In this document: in pieces, positions 1 to 9,279 of the stretch
Layout: each line of letters starts with the position of its first letter
How positions within the stretch are numbered: the stretch's first letter is position 1
Origin: Microbulbifer sp. MI-G
GTDB lineage: Bacteria > Pseudomonadota > Gammaproteobacteria > Pseudomonadales > Cellvibrionaceae
DNA length: 64,000 bases
Assembly: GCF_030440425.1 (NCBI RefSeq)
Contig: NZ_CP098023.1
Coordinates: forward strand, 2,779,501 to 2,843,500
Direction of reading: 5' to 3'
Made by a program: the position numbers and the translations under genes
Notes under the pieces: model-generated
Told to the model about the DNA's origin: nothing
Seen by the model: the letters and a program-made list of their open reading frames with translations, nothing else
The model's database searches: none

Positions 1-25
1 GCTCCTGGTCAATGAATGCCACCAT
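1..25 (-). CDS. IS3-family transposase OrfB, first codons only (runs off the left edge)
   Basis: The start ATG lies at 25-23 and begins MVAFIDQE, the usual beginning of the DDE-type OrfB catalytic subunit in this IS group. Only eight codons are inside the window. The position immediately after the expected orfA stop (TAATG overlap after correcting the T tract) supports the call. Confidence 0.6.
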
Positions 26-344
26 TACTTCGGTTTGCGGTCGAGCTCCGCCTGGGCGAAAAAGCGGCAGCCTTGCGCAAGATCTCGTTAGCGCGTTTCA
101 GCTCGCGGACTTCGCGCTCCAGCTCTTTGAGGCGGGCTGCGTCATTGCTGGTGGTGCCGGGCCTGGTACCATTGTCGACTTCCATCTTGTTGACCCATGA
201 TCGTAGGGTCTCGGGTGTGCAGCCGATCTTGGAAGCGATAGATGTGATCGCTGCCCAGCGTGATTGGTGCTCGTGCTCGCCGGTCAATACCATGCGAACT
301 GCGCGTTCCCGTACTTCGGGAGAGTATCCAGGTCGTTTGCTCAT
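9..344 (-). CDS. IS3-family transposase OrfA (frameshifted at its 3' end)
   Basis: OrfA is the small DNA-binding subunit of the IS3-type transposase; it binds the terminal repeats and is also the N-terminal part of the OrfAB fusion. The 111-residue frame shows the usual layout: an HTH region in the first 60 residues ([13 protein letters not shown], then TPETLRSWV) and a leucine-zipper-like coiled coil at about 70-92. The family normally ends in [12 protein letters not shown] directly before the orfB start. Here the T tract corresponding to positions 59-63 has five bases, and one additional T would restore exactly that ending and a TAATG junction with orfB. The frame as it stands runs on to an aberrant tail, so this copy may be decayed. 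Confidence 0.8.
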   Translation of the reverse strand: MSKRPGYSPEVRERAVRMVLTGEHEHQSRWAAITSIASKIGCTPETLRSWVNKMEVDNGTRPGTTSNDAARLKELEREVRELKRANEILRKAAAFSPRRSSTANRSNGGIH

Positions 345-365
345 TGGCTAATTCTCTCAAGAAAG

Positions 366-393
366 TTAGCCTCCGAGAAATCCGGGGTGATTC
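366..393. repeat. Terminal inverted repeat of the IS3-family element
   Basis: This 28-bp stretch lies between the orfA start and the truncated regulator. Its minus-strand reading starts with TGA and continues with a C/G-rich then purine-rich block, typical of IS51/IS407-like ends. The identification rests on remembered family ends, because the opposite repeat is not in the window. Confidence 0.6.
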
Positions 394-667
394 ACTGGCC
401 TATGCCCTGGGTCTGTCACAGAAAACCATTGCGCATTACGAGGGTGGCAAACTAAGAGTGGTTTTCATCCTACTGCCGCAGCTGGCCAAGCTGCTCGCCG
501 TCTCCATTGAAGACATCGTCGGCGAACCCAGCAAGACCACTAAAGGCAAGCGCGGCCCAACACCGCGACTACAGCGGCAAGTCGAACTGATCGGACAGCT
601 GCCGCGCACGAAACAGAAATTTATGATGGAAATGCTTGATATCGTTATTCAGCAACAAGCTTCTTGA
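394..667 (+). pseudogene. Cro/C1-type HTH regulator truncated by the IS3 element
   Basis: The frame reads LAYALGLSQKTIAHYEGGKL, a recognition helix typical of XRE/Cro-C1 repressors, followed by a short basic linker and a helical C-terminus ending near 667. The N-terminal part of the HTH and any start codon are missing: the coding frame runs directly into the terminal repeat of the IS element at 393. The gene was probably a small stand-alone repressor of roughly 110-120 residues. Translation could start only from within IS sequence, so it is probably non-functional. It lies downstream of, and convergent with, the GspG-like gene. Confidence 0.75.
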
Positions 668-681
668 GTCGGAGAGTAAGG

Positions 682-1116
682 CTATTTTTTTGTAACATCA
701 TCACCAGCTCCACACTCATCAATGCCGTTAGGTCCCTTTGAATACAGATCAAATTTTTTACTATTTATTCCACATTTGGAAGGATATCTGTAGATCAACG
801 GATTACCCCATTGATCTATGTTTTTCATTTTCCCACCTAGATAAGGACCGTTCCAATTTTTGTGCTGAAGCTCGTTTGCATAAAGCACCCTGAAACCAAT
901 TTCATTTGATGGGTAAGAGCCAACATCCTGAAAAACCATATTAAGAGCTTCATCATATATAGATAGATCAATTAATTGTGCATCCCTTTTCCCAAGAGCC
1001 ATTTCATCTTGAGAATCCAAATTCAGCATGACAATCCCCACTATGAATATCAGCCCAAGCGAAAGAATGATAGGGTTTCTATACCAAGATTTGGATTCAT
1101 TCATTTGTGAAAGCAT
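682..1116 (-). CDS. GspG-fold membrane-anchored small protein, candidate immunity partner of the Rhs protein
   Basis: This 144-residue protein has one hydrophobic segment at about 16-32 and a C-terminal domain matching the type II secretion pseudopilin GspG fold: a YP motif, then GPYL, a DQWGNPLIYRYP block at about 100-112 and a FDLYSKGPNG segment near the end. It lacks the prepilin peptidase motif (GFTLIE) and has no other secretion genes nearby, so it is not an ordinary pseudopilin. Its start overlaps the last 20 bp of the upstream Rhs gene, which implies translational coupling. That position is where polymorphic-toxin immunity genes normally sit. The GspG-like fold is well supported; the immunity role is inference from position only. 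Confidence 0.7.
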   Translation of the reverse strand: MLSQMNESKSWYRNPIILSLGLIFIVGIVMLNLDSQDEMALGKRDAQLIDLSIYDEALNMVFQDVGSYPSNEIGFRVLYANELQHKNWNGPYLGGKMKNIDQWGNPLIYRYPSKCGINSKKFDLYSKGPNGIDECGAGDDVTKK

Positions 1117-4100
1117 TATATATATCTCTCTCTAAAGTCCCTCGTAATCCTCCAAGCTTAATATGTCTATCCAACTTATAAATTTCTTGATGCCTTGATG
1201 ACATCACACCAAACCTTGCCAGAAAACCTGTGTGAGCATTAATGTATCCGGGGTCATTGAAGTGTAAGACTTCGTGGTAGGCTGTGCTCAAGAAGTCAGT
1301 AGCTGAACGTCCAGTCTGAAGATATTGTTTTGACACAAGTATATTGTCATCGCAACCGAATAAACCACAGCTAATACCAGCTAATCTGCCGTTCAGCTCG
1401 CTGGAATCGACTACTGTAAAACCAGGAACCTCCAAGTCTGACACTTCATCAATGACACTAAGAGCTTTCTCAAAAGAAGCGAGGTTTTTGTCAAAGTTTT
1501 TCTGCTTTTGCTCTTCAGATAAACCCTCTAACTCCGAATCCACATCACCAGTATTTTTTGCTAGCTTAGATAAACCACCAACGACAATTGATTGAAAAGC
1601 CGCCGTAGCCGCCCCATTTGCGAACTTGCCACCGGTGGCCTCCGAAACCAACCCAGAAACTACCATCTTCACAGCTATATGAGTATCTTGTCCAAAACCA
1701 CCACCGACTCCTGCAGAGATGAAGCCGTGAGCAAACTTTCCTCCGCCCAGCTTTGCTAATACCCCTCCAGTTACTCCACGGATTGCAATATTGGTCGGAC
1801 TCCACCCCCCAGGCATGGCGGAGAAGGCCGCCGCAGAAACCCCTGCAAGCAAACCATTACGGAAAGCTAATCCTATATCCCCTGTTACCTGGTACGTCTG
1901 ATTCGCATTATACATGGCGAGTGCAGCCGGACAACCGGGGCCGGAGACCACGCAGATTGCAATCTGGGCGACTGTATTTAACAGCGGCTTTCCAGCTAAA
2001 TAGCGATGAATATCCCGATTATTTAAAAAAGCATCCCGAAACTTGTTCCATGAACTGTACCCAGAAGGGTCTGTATAAGTCAGCGGATTATTGTGCACAT
2101 AAGCGTAGCGGTTATAGCCCTGTACCGAGGTGATCCCATCAATCATTGGATCCGCGGAGACAAAGCGAGCCAGAGTCGGGTCGTAGACCCGTCCATTCAT
2201 ATGGATCAGGCCCACCTCATCCAGCATTTCATGGCCGGTGTAACCACGGTTGCTACTCATATGATTGAAGATACCCACCCTGAGCGTGCTAACCGTATTC
2301 GCAGGTGCACCAGCAATCTGCTGCCAGCTCAGCGCGTTACGGCGCTTGCCCCAGGCATCAAAGCTATAGACCAGCTTGTTGCCAGCAGCATCTTCGGCAA
2401 CCTGACCATTGCTATCAGTAATAACATCCAGGGAGCCCTGCAGGTCTTTATGTAAATACTGGGTGCTGGTACTGCCGATTTCATCCGCGGTATTCAGCTC
2501 TACCCGCTCGATAGCAACGCCTGCGATATTGCGACGATAAAAGCTCTTGATAGTAACCCCGGAGGTACTGCGCTCGATCACTTTCTCAACGCTGCCTATC
2601 TGCAAGGTGGTGACAGTGCCTTTGCCATTATCGTCCACCCGTTTGAAGCGGCTGCGATCGGGGCCATAGTAGAAGCGCGTATCGTGGCTGCCTTTGGTGA
2701 CCAGGCTGGGTTTATCAAAGACGGTGTAGTCCAATGTGCGGCTGCCAGAGTCGCTGCTCATATTGCCGTTATTGTCGTACTGATAGCTGGTATTGCCCGC
2801 TTTTGTTACCGCATGGGGGCGTGGGCCACTGTACTCATAGCTACCAACGCCGGTTTTATAGGTGATATTGCCGGCATCATCGTAGCGTACCTCCTGGGTG
2901 GTGGTATGACCGCCGGCCTGATAGAGACGCGCGTAGCGCAGGCGGTTAAGGCCATCGTACTCAAAGCTTTCCTGTAGATCCTTGCTGTAGCTGCCATCAC
3001 CACTGAGATCGGCTTTAGACAGAAGGTTGCCGATTGCACTCCAGTCGTAGCTCAGGTTCTGTACCTGGCCCACACCAGGATTGATATCCGTGAGGATATT
3101 GGTAAGGCGATAGTGCTGCGGGTGATATTCATAAGTAGTTGTAAGGCCATTACCCAACAATACTTCTTTTACCTGCCCACGAAGATTCATATCCTTGATG
3201 CGATAATAGTAGCCCTTCCCGGCGGCTGCCTGAATATCTCGCACACCCACCTTATAGCCATAGGGGTTGTATACCGTTTCTACACCGCGCAAGTAGCCCT
3301 CGCCCTTACCCAGCTGCTGATTACTGGCGTCGAAGCTATGGCTGACGCGGCCGTATTGGTCGTAGGTGACCTTCTCATAAAAGTCCCCTTCGCCATTAAG
3401 CAAGCCGAGCCCGGTAACAGTCTCGCCAAGGCGGCCATAAATATCATAATGCAACAGCTTGAGGTAGCTAACGTCCTCCATATTGGAATTGCAACCAGCC
3501 CCAATAGCGACGGAGGCTTGGGCTACGGCCACCAGCTTGCCATCGAACCGGATGGAATTACAGCCGGGATACCGGTCGTAGAACCAGCGGCTAAAGTTCT
3601 GCAGGGTGCCCATTTGGCTGTTGGAGTTGAAGCTGGTGTAATCGGCGCGGGTCACCATACGACCAAGGGCATCGTAGGTCATGGCTGTGCCCTGCCCCTT
3701 GGCGTCCTTCTGCCAGGCCAGTTCACCAAAGCCGGTGTAGCCATAGGTCCAGGTGCCCTTGTCCGGATCTACCATACGGTTTTTGCGACCGAGATTATCG
3801 TATTCAACACTGGTTACTGAAGTTTCACCACCGCCACTGTTGAGTACACGCACATGTCGCAGATTACCATCGGCATAGTACGCATATTTGAGTTTACCGC
3901 CGATATTGTCGGTGACCTGGGCCAGCTCGCCGAGCACATTTTTCTGGGTAACCTTGGTTTGCTGAGCACAGTTCGTTGCAGTTTCTGTCAGACCGTTATA
4001 AGTGATCGTGCTATCACACTGGCCACTGGGGCTATCCACTTTGGTAGTACGACCGAGAATATCGTAGGAATAAGTGGTCCAGCGCGGAGAACTGCCGCTG

Positions 4101-7100
4101 CCATAGGGGTCGGAGATCCTTTTAACGCGGGACTGTTCATCGTACTGAGTGTCGACAAATACCGGATTACCATGAAAGTCCTGGGTTTGCTTGCGGATCT
4201 CTCGGCCCAGGCGATCGTGGTACATCACGCTTTTGGCCTGTTCGATACCGGTAGTGATCACTTTAAAGTGAGCCGGTATGCCAGCAACTGTAGGACAGTC
4301 ACCGCTGTCGGCACAGAGTGTACTCAGAATAGTGCTATGGCTGCCTGTCTCATGATACTCAAAGTAGCGGGTTCCAAATTCGGAATAGGCGTAAACGGTG
4401 GCCACCTCACTAATATCCAACACTTCGCGCGGCTGGCCAAAGGCATCCATTCCCAGATACTGCTCTACCGTTTGGCCAAGAGCATTGGTTCGACTGATGG
4501 GGAAGCGCCCATAGTTATCATAACCAGTGCGGCTGGTACGGCTTTCACCAAGTGCATCGGTAACAATAGTTTTAATGCGATTGCCAAAGCGGTCATGCTC
4601 ATACCGGGTATGCAACTCTTGTGCGCTACCCTTGGCTACCCATTCATCGGTTAACAGGCCGGTCTGGCTATCGTAATCAAAATGTACCGTGCGTTTGATC
4701 TGCGGTGCAGCCAGGCTGGCATACCGCTGGGTAGTGATGCTACTCTCACTCAGGCGCGCCAGGTGCCAGCGGCTGCTGCTAACCTCATTATTGTACTTGT
4801 TGCTTGTGGTTTTACTCTGCACCAGGGTGTTAGAGGCATCGTAGTTTTTGACAACCACCGAGCTGGCGTTGCCGAATTTAATATCATTGGCAGCCGTATA
4901 GCTGGTAGTGGTGACCACTTTGCCCAGATAGTTACCATTCAGGCTATAGGATTTATCTTGTGCCTGGCTGATATAGGGCATCACTGTTTTGCCAGATACC
5001 GGCTCAACCGATTTGAGAGTATTGATAGAGCAACTGATCAATTTCAGGCTGGATTCACTACAGGAAGCTGGGGTTTTGATATTACTGGCATTGGGCTCTA
5101 TCACCTTGGCGGTTTGTGAAGGCATACCAATATAGGGGTAGTCCTGGCGGTAACGGGTTGTTGTCTTCACCTTGTTTTGAGGGTCATAGGTGGTGACTGA
5201 CTCAAAGCCCAGAAATCCCCTGCCGCCACTTTGCATACGCGCCCCCGCGTAATGGTAGTGGGCCTCTACAGTATTGCTGTTGTCATTGGCCGCCGGGGCA
5301 TCGGAGATCACATTTTGCACTACATACATCGGCGAGTATAAATCGAATACCGGCGAGCCGCGCCCGTAGTTGAGCGTAAAGGAGCCCTTCTTACGAGTGT
5401 AGACATTAGCGCTGTCGTCATTCAGGCGCGCGTAGCGGATTTCTGTTTTCACCCCGAAGCCATTTTCAACCTCGGTCAATACATCCACCGGTTTATCAGA
5501 ATGCTTGGGCTTAAGGACACGCACATACTTATCTGTAAGACCTGAACCAATAAAGAAGCCGCGGTTGCGCATATCATCGCAGTGGTTTTCCTTCTCATCC
5601 CGGTTCGCGCACTTCTCGACGAGTTCGGGGCGACCATCCCCTGTTAAATCCATTATGTAGTGATTGTGGTCATTCTTATCTACACCAAGTATCAGACCAG
5701 TCCTAAACCCGACTCCAAAACCGTCAGACTCGTTGGGGAGTACATATAAGTATTGATACTCATTGTTCAACTTATCGTTGGCATTGGGGTAAAGAATATC
5801 AACCAGGCCATCCATATCCCAGTCGTAAAACTGGATATTGTCATCCACGATAGTTGGAAGAAAACCAGCAGAAACAAACTTCACACCATTAAAGTGATAA
5901 ATTTCCCAGTTACTTGTATTGCTGGTTCTATAGAGTAAATCAGGTAAGCCATCGCCATTGAGATCACTCACCCTGTGTTCAGTGGAGCCTCCACTATTTG
6001 ATAGCCTGCGTGAATAGACGGCCGAGTGCCCGCCATTACTATCAGACATCAATACCACAAAGTGAGAATCAGTACTTGACGTAATACCGTTCGCACAATC
6101 AATAGAAGGTTCAGTACAATGCCAATGAGTTGATACAACCGCGGTTAAGTCCGCAACTCCATCGCCATTAAAATCGGCTACGATATCTTTATCACGTATA
6201 TTCACACTCGTACGGCCTAAATATAAGCCATTACCTCCCCCAGGGGGGGATGAACTGGGAAGAGATAGACTTCTTGCCACTTCACTATTTTTGAAAGATA
6301 GCTTCCCGGAACTGCTACGCTGCAACTCTCTAACTTTAAGCTTAGGTGGTTCACTATCAAAATAGCTGGTGCTACCTCCGGTAAAATATATGTAATCCGG
6401 CAAGCCATCTGCATTAAAATCATGCATTTGACCTACTTGACCTTTTTGAAAGGTAATGGCAGTAGGCGTATCTGTTACACTAAATGCCACACCATTCGAA
6501 TAATTCACCTCCCAATAAGCAGAACTGTCAGAGATTGGCGTATGCAGCAGGTCATCCTTGCCGTCATTATTATAATCCAACAGGTGCCACTCTTTCCGCT
6601 CATTGGAACGAATGCGCATCTGCCCCGGTTGAATGGCAAGTGAACCTTGTTCTGTACCTAGCGCAATACGAATATAGCGCTTTCCATTACTGCCATCGTA
6701 GCGAATAAATACAAAGTCAGTACGCCCATCACCATTAACATCTCCATATTTACCACCCTCAAAGCCAGAGTGAAAAATGTTAGGGTTGGCAAGACTATTA
6801 ACCAAGCCAGCACCAGCAGATTTTGCGTAAGTAAACACTGTCGGCTTGCGACAATTACTATTTACACATTCCTCCACCTCTTCGAGCAGCAAACGTCCGG
6901 TAGCGCTTTTCTGGTAGCTAAAGTTGTAACGACGCAACTCCACGGAACCTGCACTGGATGTAATGGCTGTAAGTCTACGGGTTGCGGCTATCTTCTGTCC
7001 GAAGCGGTAGCCATATCTCTTATCACTGCGGTTCGTATCGTAGTGGAACTGAATCCGATTCAATGCAACAGCGTGGTAACCGTGCGCGGAATAATCGACC

Positions 7101-8809
7101 GTCTCAATCAAGTGTTCACCGAGGGCGGTGTCTTTCAGGTAGGTGTACTCAATACGGTTGCCAACGCTGTCCTCTTGGGTATTCAAGTACCAGGTGCTTT
7201 CCTGTTGCGCATCCTCATTCATACCATAATAAGAGATTGAGCCATCCTTTCGGTACACCTCAAAGCCCTGACCGTTGCCGGTGGAACTAGAGACCAATCG
7301 TACGCGCACAAAGCTGTCGATACTGGTGCGGTACTCGCTGCCAAGGCTACCGTACTGACCCAACACTAGCTTCAGACGTTGGCCATCCAGACAGAAGCGA
7401 TCAAAGGCACTGCCATTGGCGCCGTCTTCTTCAAGCGTTTTGCGACAAGCAGTAATAGCAGACAACCCGTTGATACCCCAGCCGACCCCCAGAGGGCCAT
7501 TGCTGCCGGAACTACTGTAAGTCACACTGAGAGCCGGGGTACTGCCACCGGATGAAGGGCCCACCTGGAGCGGAATTGTGTAAGTAGCCGCGCCGGACTC
7601 ACTCACACGGAATTCCCCCGGTAATATGCCAACACGGTCGGAGGCCAATACACCGGGATCAGTGGGGGACGGTACTGTACCCACATGCGGGGGCACAGGG
7701 ACTGAAGACCTGTCTACAATTACCCAAGAAGAGGATTCAAACCCTCCGGTGGTACTACCTTTAACCGCTGCAACTCGATATTTAAACTTACCGTAACCGC
7801 GACCAGTTAAGATTGTACGATGCTCTGTTCCGCTGTAAACCTGGGTCCAGGACCCACCGTTCTTCAACTCCTGAAGAATATAATGATCTGCTCCTTCAAC
7901 CGGGAACCAATTGACAGATATTCCAACGTCGTCATCACTTATCGCAAACACTTCCAGTGGGGTTCTTACCCGTGTAATACTTTTTATATCCGTATAGCTG
8001 CTACAACCAGAATTGCAGGCGCGGGCCCGAAATTGATACGTGTCGGTTAACAGATTAGTAAAATCCTTATAGAGACCTGGGCCAGAGTACTCCATTTGCC
8101 AGCTGGTGCTTCCCTCACTTTTTCGCCAAAGTTCATATCTGTCCGGTTTTCCGGAAGCTTCACCCCAGGCCACTCTAAACTTGTCAACCGGGAAGCCCAA
8201 TTCAATGTCCTCACTAACCTCGGGAAAAGTGCTGATAGCTGGAAAATAAATAGGACCCGGGGGATTAGCGTCCGGTTCGAAAGTAACTTCAACTGTATGG
8301 CTGCCGATAGAGTTCTTCCTACTATCCCACGCTTCACAGTTGTCTCCGGGCAAACCGGGATCGGGATCGGGATCGGGCAAACCGGGATCGGGCAAACCAG
8401 GATCGGGCAAACCGGGATCGGGCAAACCAGGGCCGGGCAAACCAGGGCCGGGCAAACCGGGACCAAGATTGGAAAAGCTCAACGCGAGTGGGCCAGGCTG
8501 GGGTAGACTGAGCAAACAGAACCGCCACCAGCCCTCATACGTGTAGGTTCCTGACGATGAAACAGTGATTGATGCTGAGTTCCCGCTGACCGCAATATCT
8601 CTTACAGGAGAACCATTTTTGTATTCAGTAAGAAAATGCGGTTTAGTAATTCCAGTCCAGGTTATAGTAAATTTTCCTGTAGAACTGGAAGATGGGCCCG
8701 ATACGTTAGCCAAGGCTAGGGAAGATAAACAAAGAAAAAATAATCCTAACAACCAGGCACTGAAAAGTGCACTACAACTCTTGAACACAGCAAAAATATC
8801 CTTACTCAT
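1097..8809 (-). CDS. Secreted SpvB/VCBS/Rhs-repeat protein with C-terminal HExxH metallopeptidase domain
   Basis: A 2570-residue polymorphic-toxin-like protein. It has a Sec signal peptide (about 1-34), a proline/glycine repeat linker at about 115-154, fibronectin III-like segments at about 200-370, and an SpvB-type domain from about 395. FG-GAP/VCBS units (DxNxDGxxD pattern, e.g. GDVNGDGRTDF) follow at about 688-1060, then YD/Rhs repeats at about 1370-2200. The Rhs core hallmark (RFVSADP, then YNRYAYVHNNPL) lies at about 2210-2240. A glycine-rich hydrophobic stretch comes next. The variable tail carries HEVLH at 2512-2516 with Glu2542 as a possible third zinc ligand. The overlapping downstream gene may encode immunity. 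The tail is likely the effector; that it acts as a toxic protease is inference. No VgrG, PAAR or other T6SS gene is nearby, and the signal peptide suggests Sec-dependent export. Confidence 0.88.
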   Translation of the reverse strand: MSKDIFAVFKSCSALFSAWLLGLFFLCLSSLALANVSGPSSSSTGKFTITWTGITKPHFLTEYKNGSPVRDIAVSGNSASITVSSSGTYTYEGWWRFCLLSLPQPGPLALSFSNLGPGLPGPGLPGPGLPDPGLPDPGLPDPGLPDPDPDPGLPGDNCEAWDSRKNSIGSHTVEVTFEPDANPPGPIYFPAISTFPEVSEDIELGFPVDKFRVAWGEASGKPDRYELWRKSEGSTSWQMEYSGPGLYKDFTNLLTDTYQFRARACNSGCSSYTDIKSITRVRTPLEVFAISDDDVGISVNWFPVEGADHYILQELKNGGSWTQVYSGTEHRTILTGRGYGKFKYRVAAVKGSTTGGFESSSWVIVDRSSVPVPPHVGTVPSPTDPGVLASDRVGILPGEFRVSESGAATYTIPLQVGPSSGGSTPALSVTYSSSGSNGPLGVGWGINGLSAITACRKTLEEDGANGSAFDRFCLDGQRLKLVLGQYGSLGSEYRTSIDSFVRVRLVSSSTGNGQGFEVYRKDGSISYYGMNEDAQQESTWYLNTQEDSVGNRIEYTYLKDTALGEHLIETVDYSAHGYHAVALNRIQFHYDTNRSDKRYGYRFGQKIAATRRLTAITSSAGSVELRRYNFSYQKSATGRLLLEEVEECVNSNCRKPTVFTYAKSAGAGLVNSLANPNIFHSGFEGGKYGDVNGDGRTDFVFIRYDGSNGKRYIRIALGTEQGSLAIQPGQMRIRSNERKEWHLLDYNNDGKDDLLHTPISDSSAYWEVNYSNGVAFSVTDTPTAITFQKGQVGQMHDFNADGLPDYIYFTGGSTSYFDSEPPKLKVRELQRSSSGKLSFKNSEVARSLSLPSSSPPGGGNGLYLGRTSVNIRDKDIVADFNGDGVADLTAVVSTHWHCTEPSIDCANGITSSTDSHFVVLMSDSNGGHSAVYSRRLSNSGGSTEHRVSDLNGDGLPDLLYRTSNTSNWEIYHFNGVKFVSAGFLPTIVDDNIQFYDWDMDGLVDILYPNANDKLNNEYQYLYVLPNESDGFGVGFRTGLILGVDKNDHNHYIMDLTGDGRPELVEKCANRDEKENHCDDMRNRGFFIGSGLTDKYVRVLKPKHSDKPVDVLTEVENGFGVKTEIRYARLNDDSANVYTRKKGSFTLNYGRGSPVFDLYSPMYVVQNVISDAPAANDNSNTVEAHYHYAGARMQSGGRGFLGFESVTTYDPQNKVKTTTRYRQDYPYIGMPSQTAKVIEPNASNIKTPASCSESSLKLISCSINTLKSVEPVSGKTVMPYISQAQDKSYSLNGNYLGKVVTTTSYTAANDIKFGNASSVVVKNYDASNTLVQSKTTSNKYNNEVSSSRWHLARLSESSITTQRYASLAAPQIKRTVHFDYDSQTGLLTDEWVAKGSAQELHTRYEHDRFGNRIKTIVTDALGESRTSRTGYDNYGRFPISRTNALGQTVEQYLGMDAFGQPREVLDISEVATVYAYSEFGTRYFEYHETGSHSTILSTLCADSGDCPTVAGIPAHFKVITTGIEQAKSVMYHDRLGREIRKQTQDFHGNPVFVDTQYDEQSRVKRISDPYGSGSSPRWTTYSYDILGRTTKVDSPSGQCDSTITYNGLTETATNCAQQTKVTQKNVLGELAQVTDNIGGKLKYAYYADGNLRHVRVLNSGGGETSVTSVEYDNLGRKNRMVDPDKGTWTYGYTGFGELAWQKDAKGQGTAMTYDALGRMVTRADYTSFNSNSQMGTLQNFSRWFYDRYPGCNSIRFDGKLVAVAQASVAIGAGCNSNMEDVSYLKLLHYDIYGRLGETVTGLGLLNGEGDFYEKVTYDQYGRVSHSFDASNQQLGKGEGYLRGVETVYNPYGYKVGVRDIQAAAGKGYYYRIKDMNLRGQVKEVLLGNGLTTTYEYHPQHYRLTNILTDINPGVGQVQNLSYDWSAIGNLLSKADLSGDGSYSKDLQESFEYDGLNRLRYARLYQAGGHTTTQEVRYDDAGNITYKTGVGSYEYSGPRPHAVTKAGNTSYQYDNNGNMSSDSGSRTLDYTVFDKPSLVTKGSHDTRFYYGPDRSRFKRVDDNGKGTVTTLQIGSVEKVIERSTSGVTIKSFYRRNIAGVAIERVELNTADEIGSTSTQYLHKDLQGSLDVITDSNGQVAEDAAGNKLVYSFDAWGKRRNALSWQQIAGAPANTVSTLRVGIFNHMSSNRGYTGHEMLDEVGLIHMNGRVYDPTLARFVSADPMIDGITSVQGYNRYAYVHNNPLTYTDPSGYSSWNKFRDAFLNNRDIHRYLAGKPLLNTVAQIAICVVSGPGCPAALAMYNANQTYQVTGDIGLAFRNGLLAGVSAAAFSAMPGGWSPTNIAIRGVTGGVLAKLGGGKFAHGFISAGVGGGFGQDTHIAVKMVVSGLVSEATGGKFANGAATAAFQSIVVGGLSKLAKNTGDVDSELEGLSEEQKQKNFDKNLASFEKALSVIDEVSDLEVPGFTVVDSSELNGRLAGISCGLFGCDDNILVSKQYLQTGRSATDFLSTAYHEVLHFNDPGYINAHTGFLARFGVMSSRHQEIYKLDRHIKLGGLRGTLERDIYNAFTNE
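8348..8464 (-). repeat. 15-bp tandem repeat encoding (DPGLP/GPGLP)n linker
   Basis: Seven near-identical 15-bp units with plus-strand consensus GGGCAAACCGGGATC are interrupted by two 6-bp GGGATC insertions. In the minus-strand gene they encode a Pro/Gly/Leu repeat of the Rhs protein. Variants (GGATC, GGGCC, GGACC) change Asp to Gly. All unit lengths are multiples of three, so copy-number change by slippage keeps the frame and only alters linker length. Confidence 0.9.
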
Positions 8810-9279
8810 ACAAACTACAGCTCTCGTTCATTTATGGCGAGAACTAGGCAGACGGGCGAGTATAGTCGAGCATTAATACTTCTACAATTACGATTAATGG
8901 CAGGAGCACTTTTAGCAAAAAAACCAACCAGAAGGACAGTTTGGAATATATTGACAGGTTGGATTACAGGAAATATAACCCACTTATTTACCCTTGATGC
9001 GAAGAGTTCTGCTTGAAATTCCTGAGGTTGTTTACTGTCCAAACTTATTATTTTAAGTCGAGGGCATACAAAGTAGATTATTTTTTGTTCTGCTCGGCCA
9101 GAAAGTCCTGACGAAAGGGCAACGCGGCATCGGTCGCTCCACGGGTCCCTTTGGTCCTTCCCACTGTAAGCTCTAAAAGTCCGTAGTGTTGGCTTTGCGT
9201 GATCAATCGAATGAACCAGTCTGCGAGGGATCGAACAGCCTCGCCAGCGATACCCACTATGGCGAGGAGTGTCGACATG
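8810..9279. other. Gene-poor stretch upstream of the Rhs gene
   Basis: No convincing gene is visible. The Rhs promoter should lie here. A minus-strand open frame crosses the stretch but beyond 9300 it is only the tail of a decayed IS91 transposase, so it was not annotated as a gene. No clear terminator or operator was seen. Confidence 0.5.

Larger units (their letters stand above)
1..393 (-). mobile_element. IS3-family insertion sequence, partial (orfA end)
   Basis: This is the orfA end of an IS3-family element; the rest lies beyond the left edge. An orfA reading frame and the first codons of orfB are visible on the minus strand. The outer end is marked by a sequence at 366-393 that, read inward on the minus strand, begins TGAATCACCCCGGATTTC, which resembles the terminal repeats of the IS51/IS407-type group. 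The element ends abruptly inside the coding frame of a helix-turn-helix regulator. The target duplication cannot be checked because the other end is outside the window. Confidence 0.8.

Noticed and set aside
682..1116. Ordinary type II secretion pseudopilin GspG
   Set aside because: The prepilin cleavage motif is missing and no other secretion genes are present.
3113..4654. Two long plus-strand open frames (235 and 266 codons) antisense to the Rhs gene
   Set aside because: They lie wholly inside the clearly conserved Rhs coding frame and show no domain of their own; Rhs repeats often leave open antisense frames.
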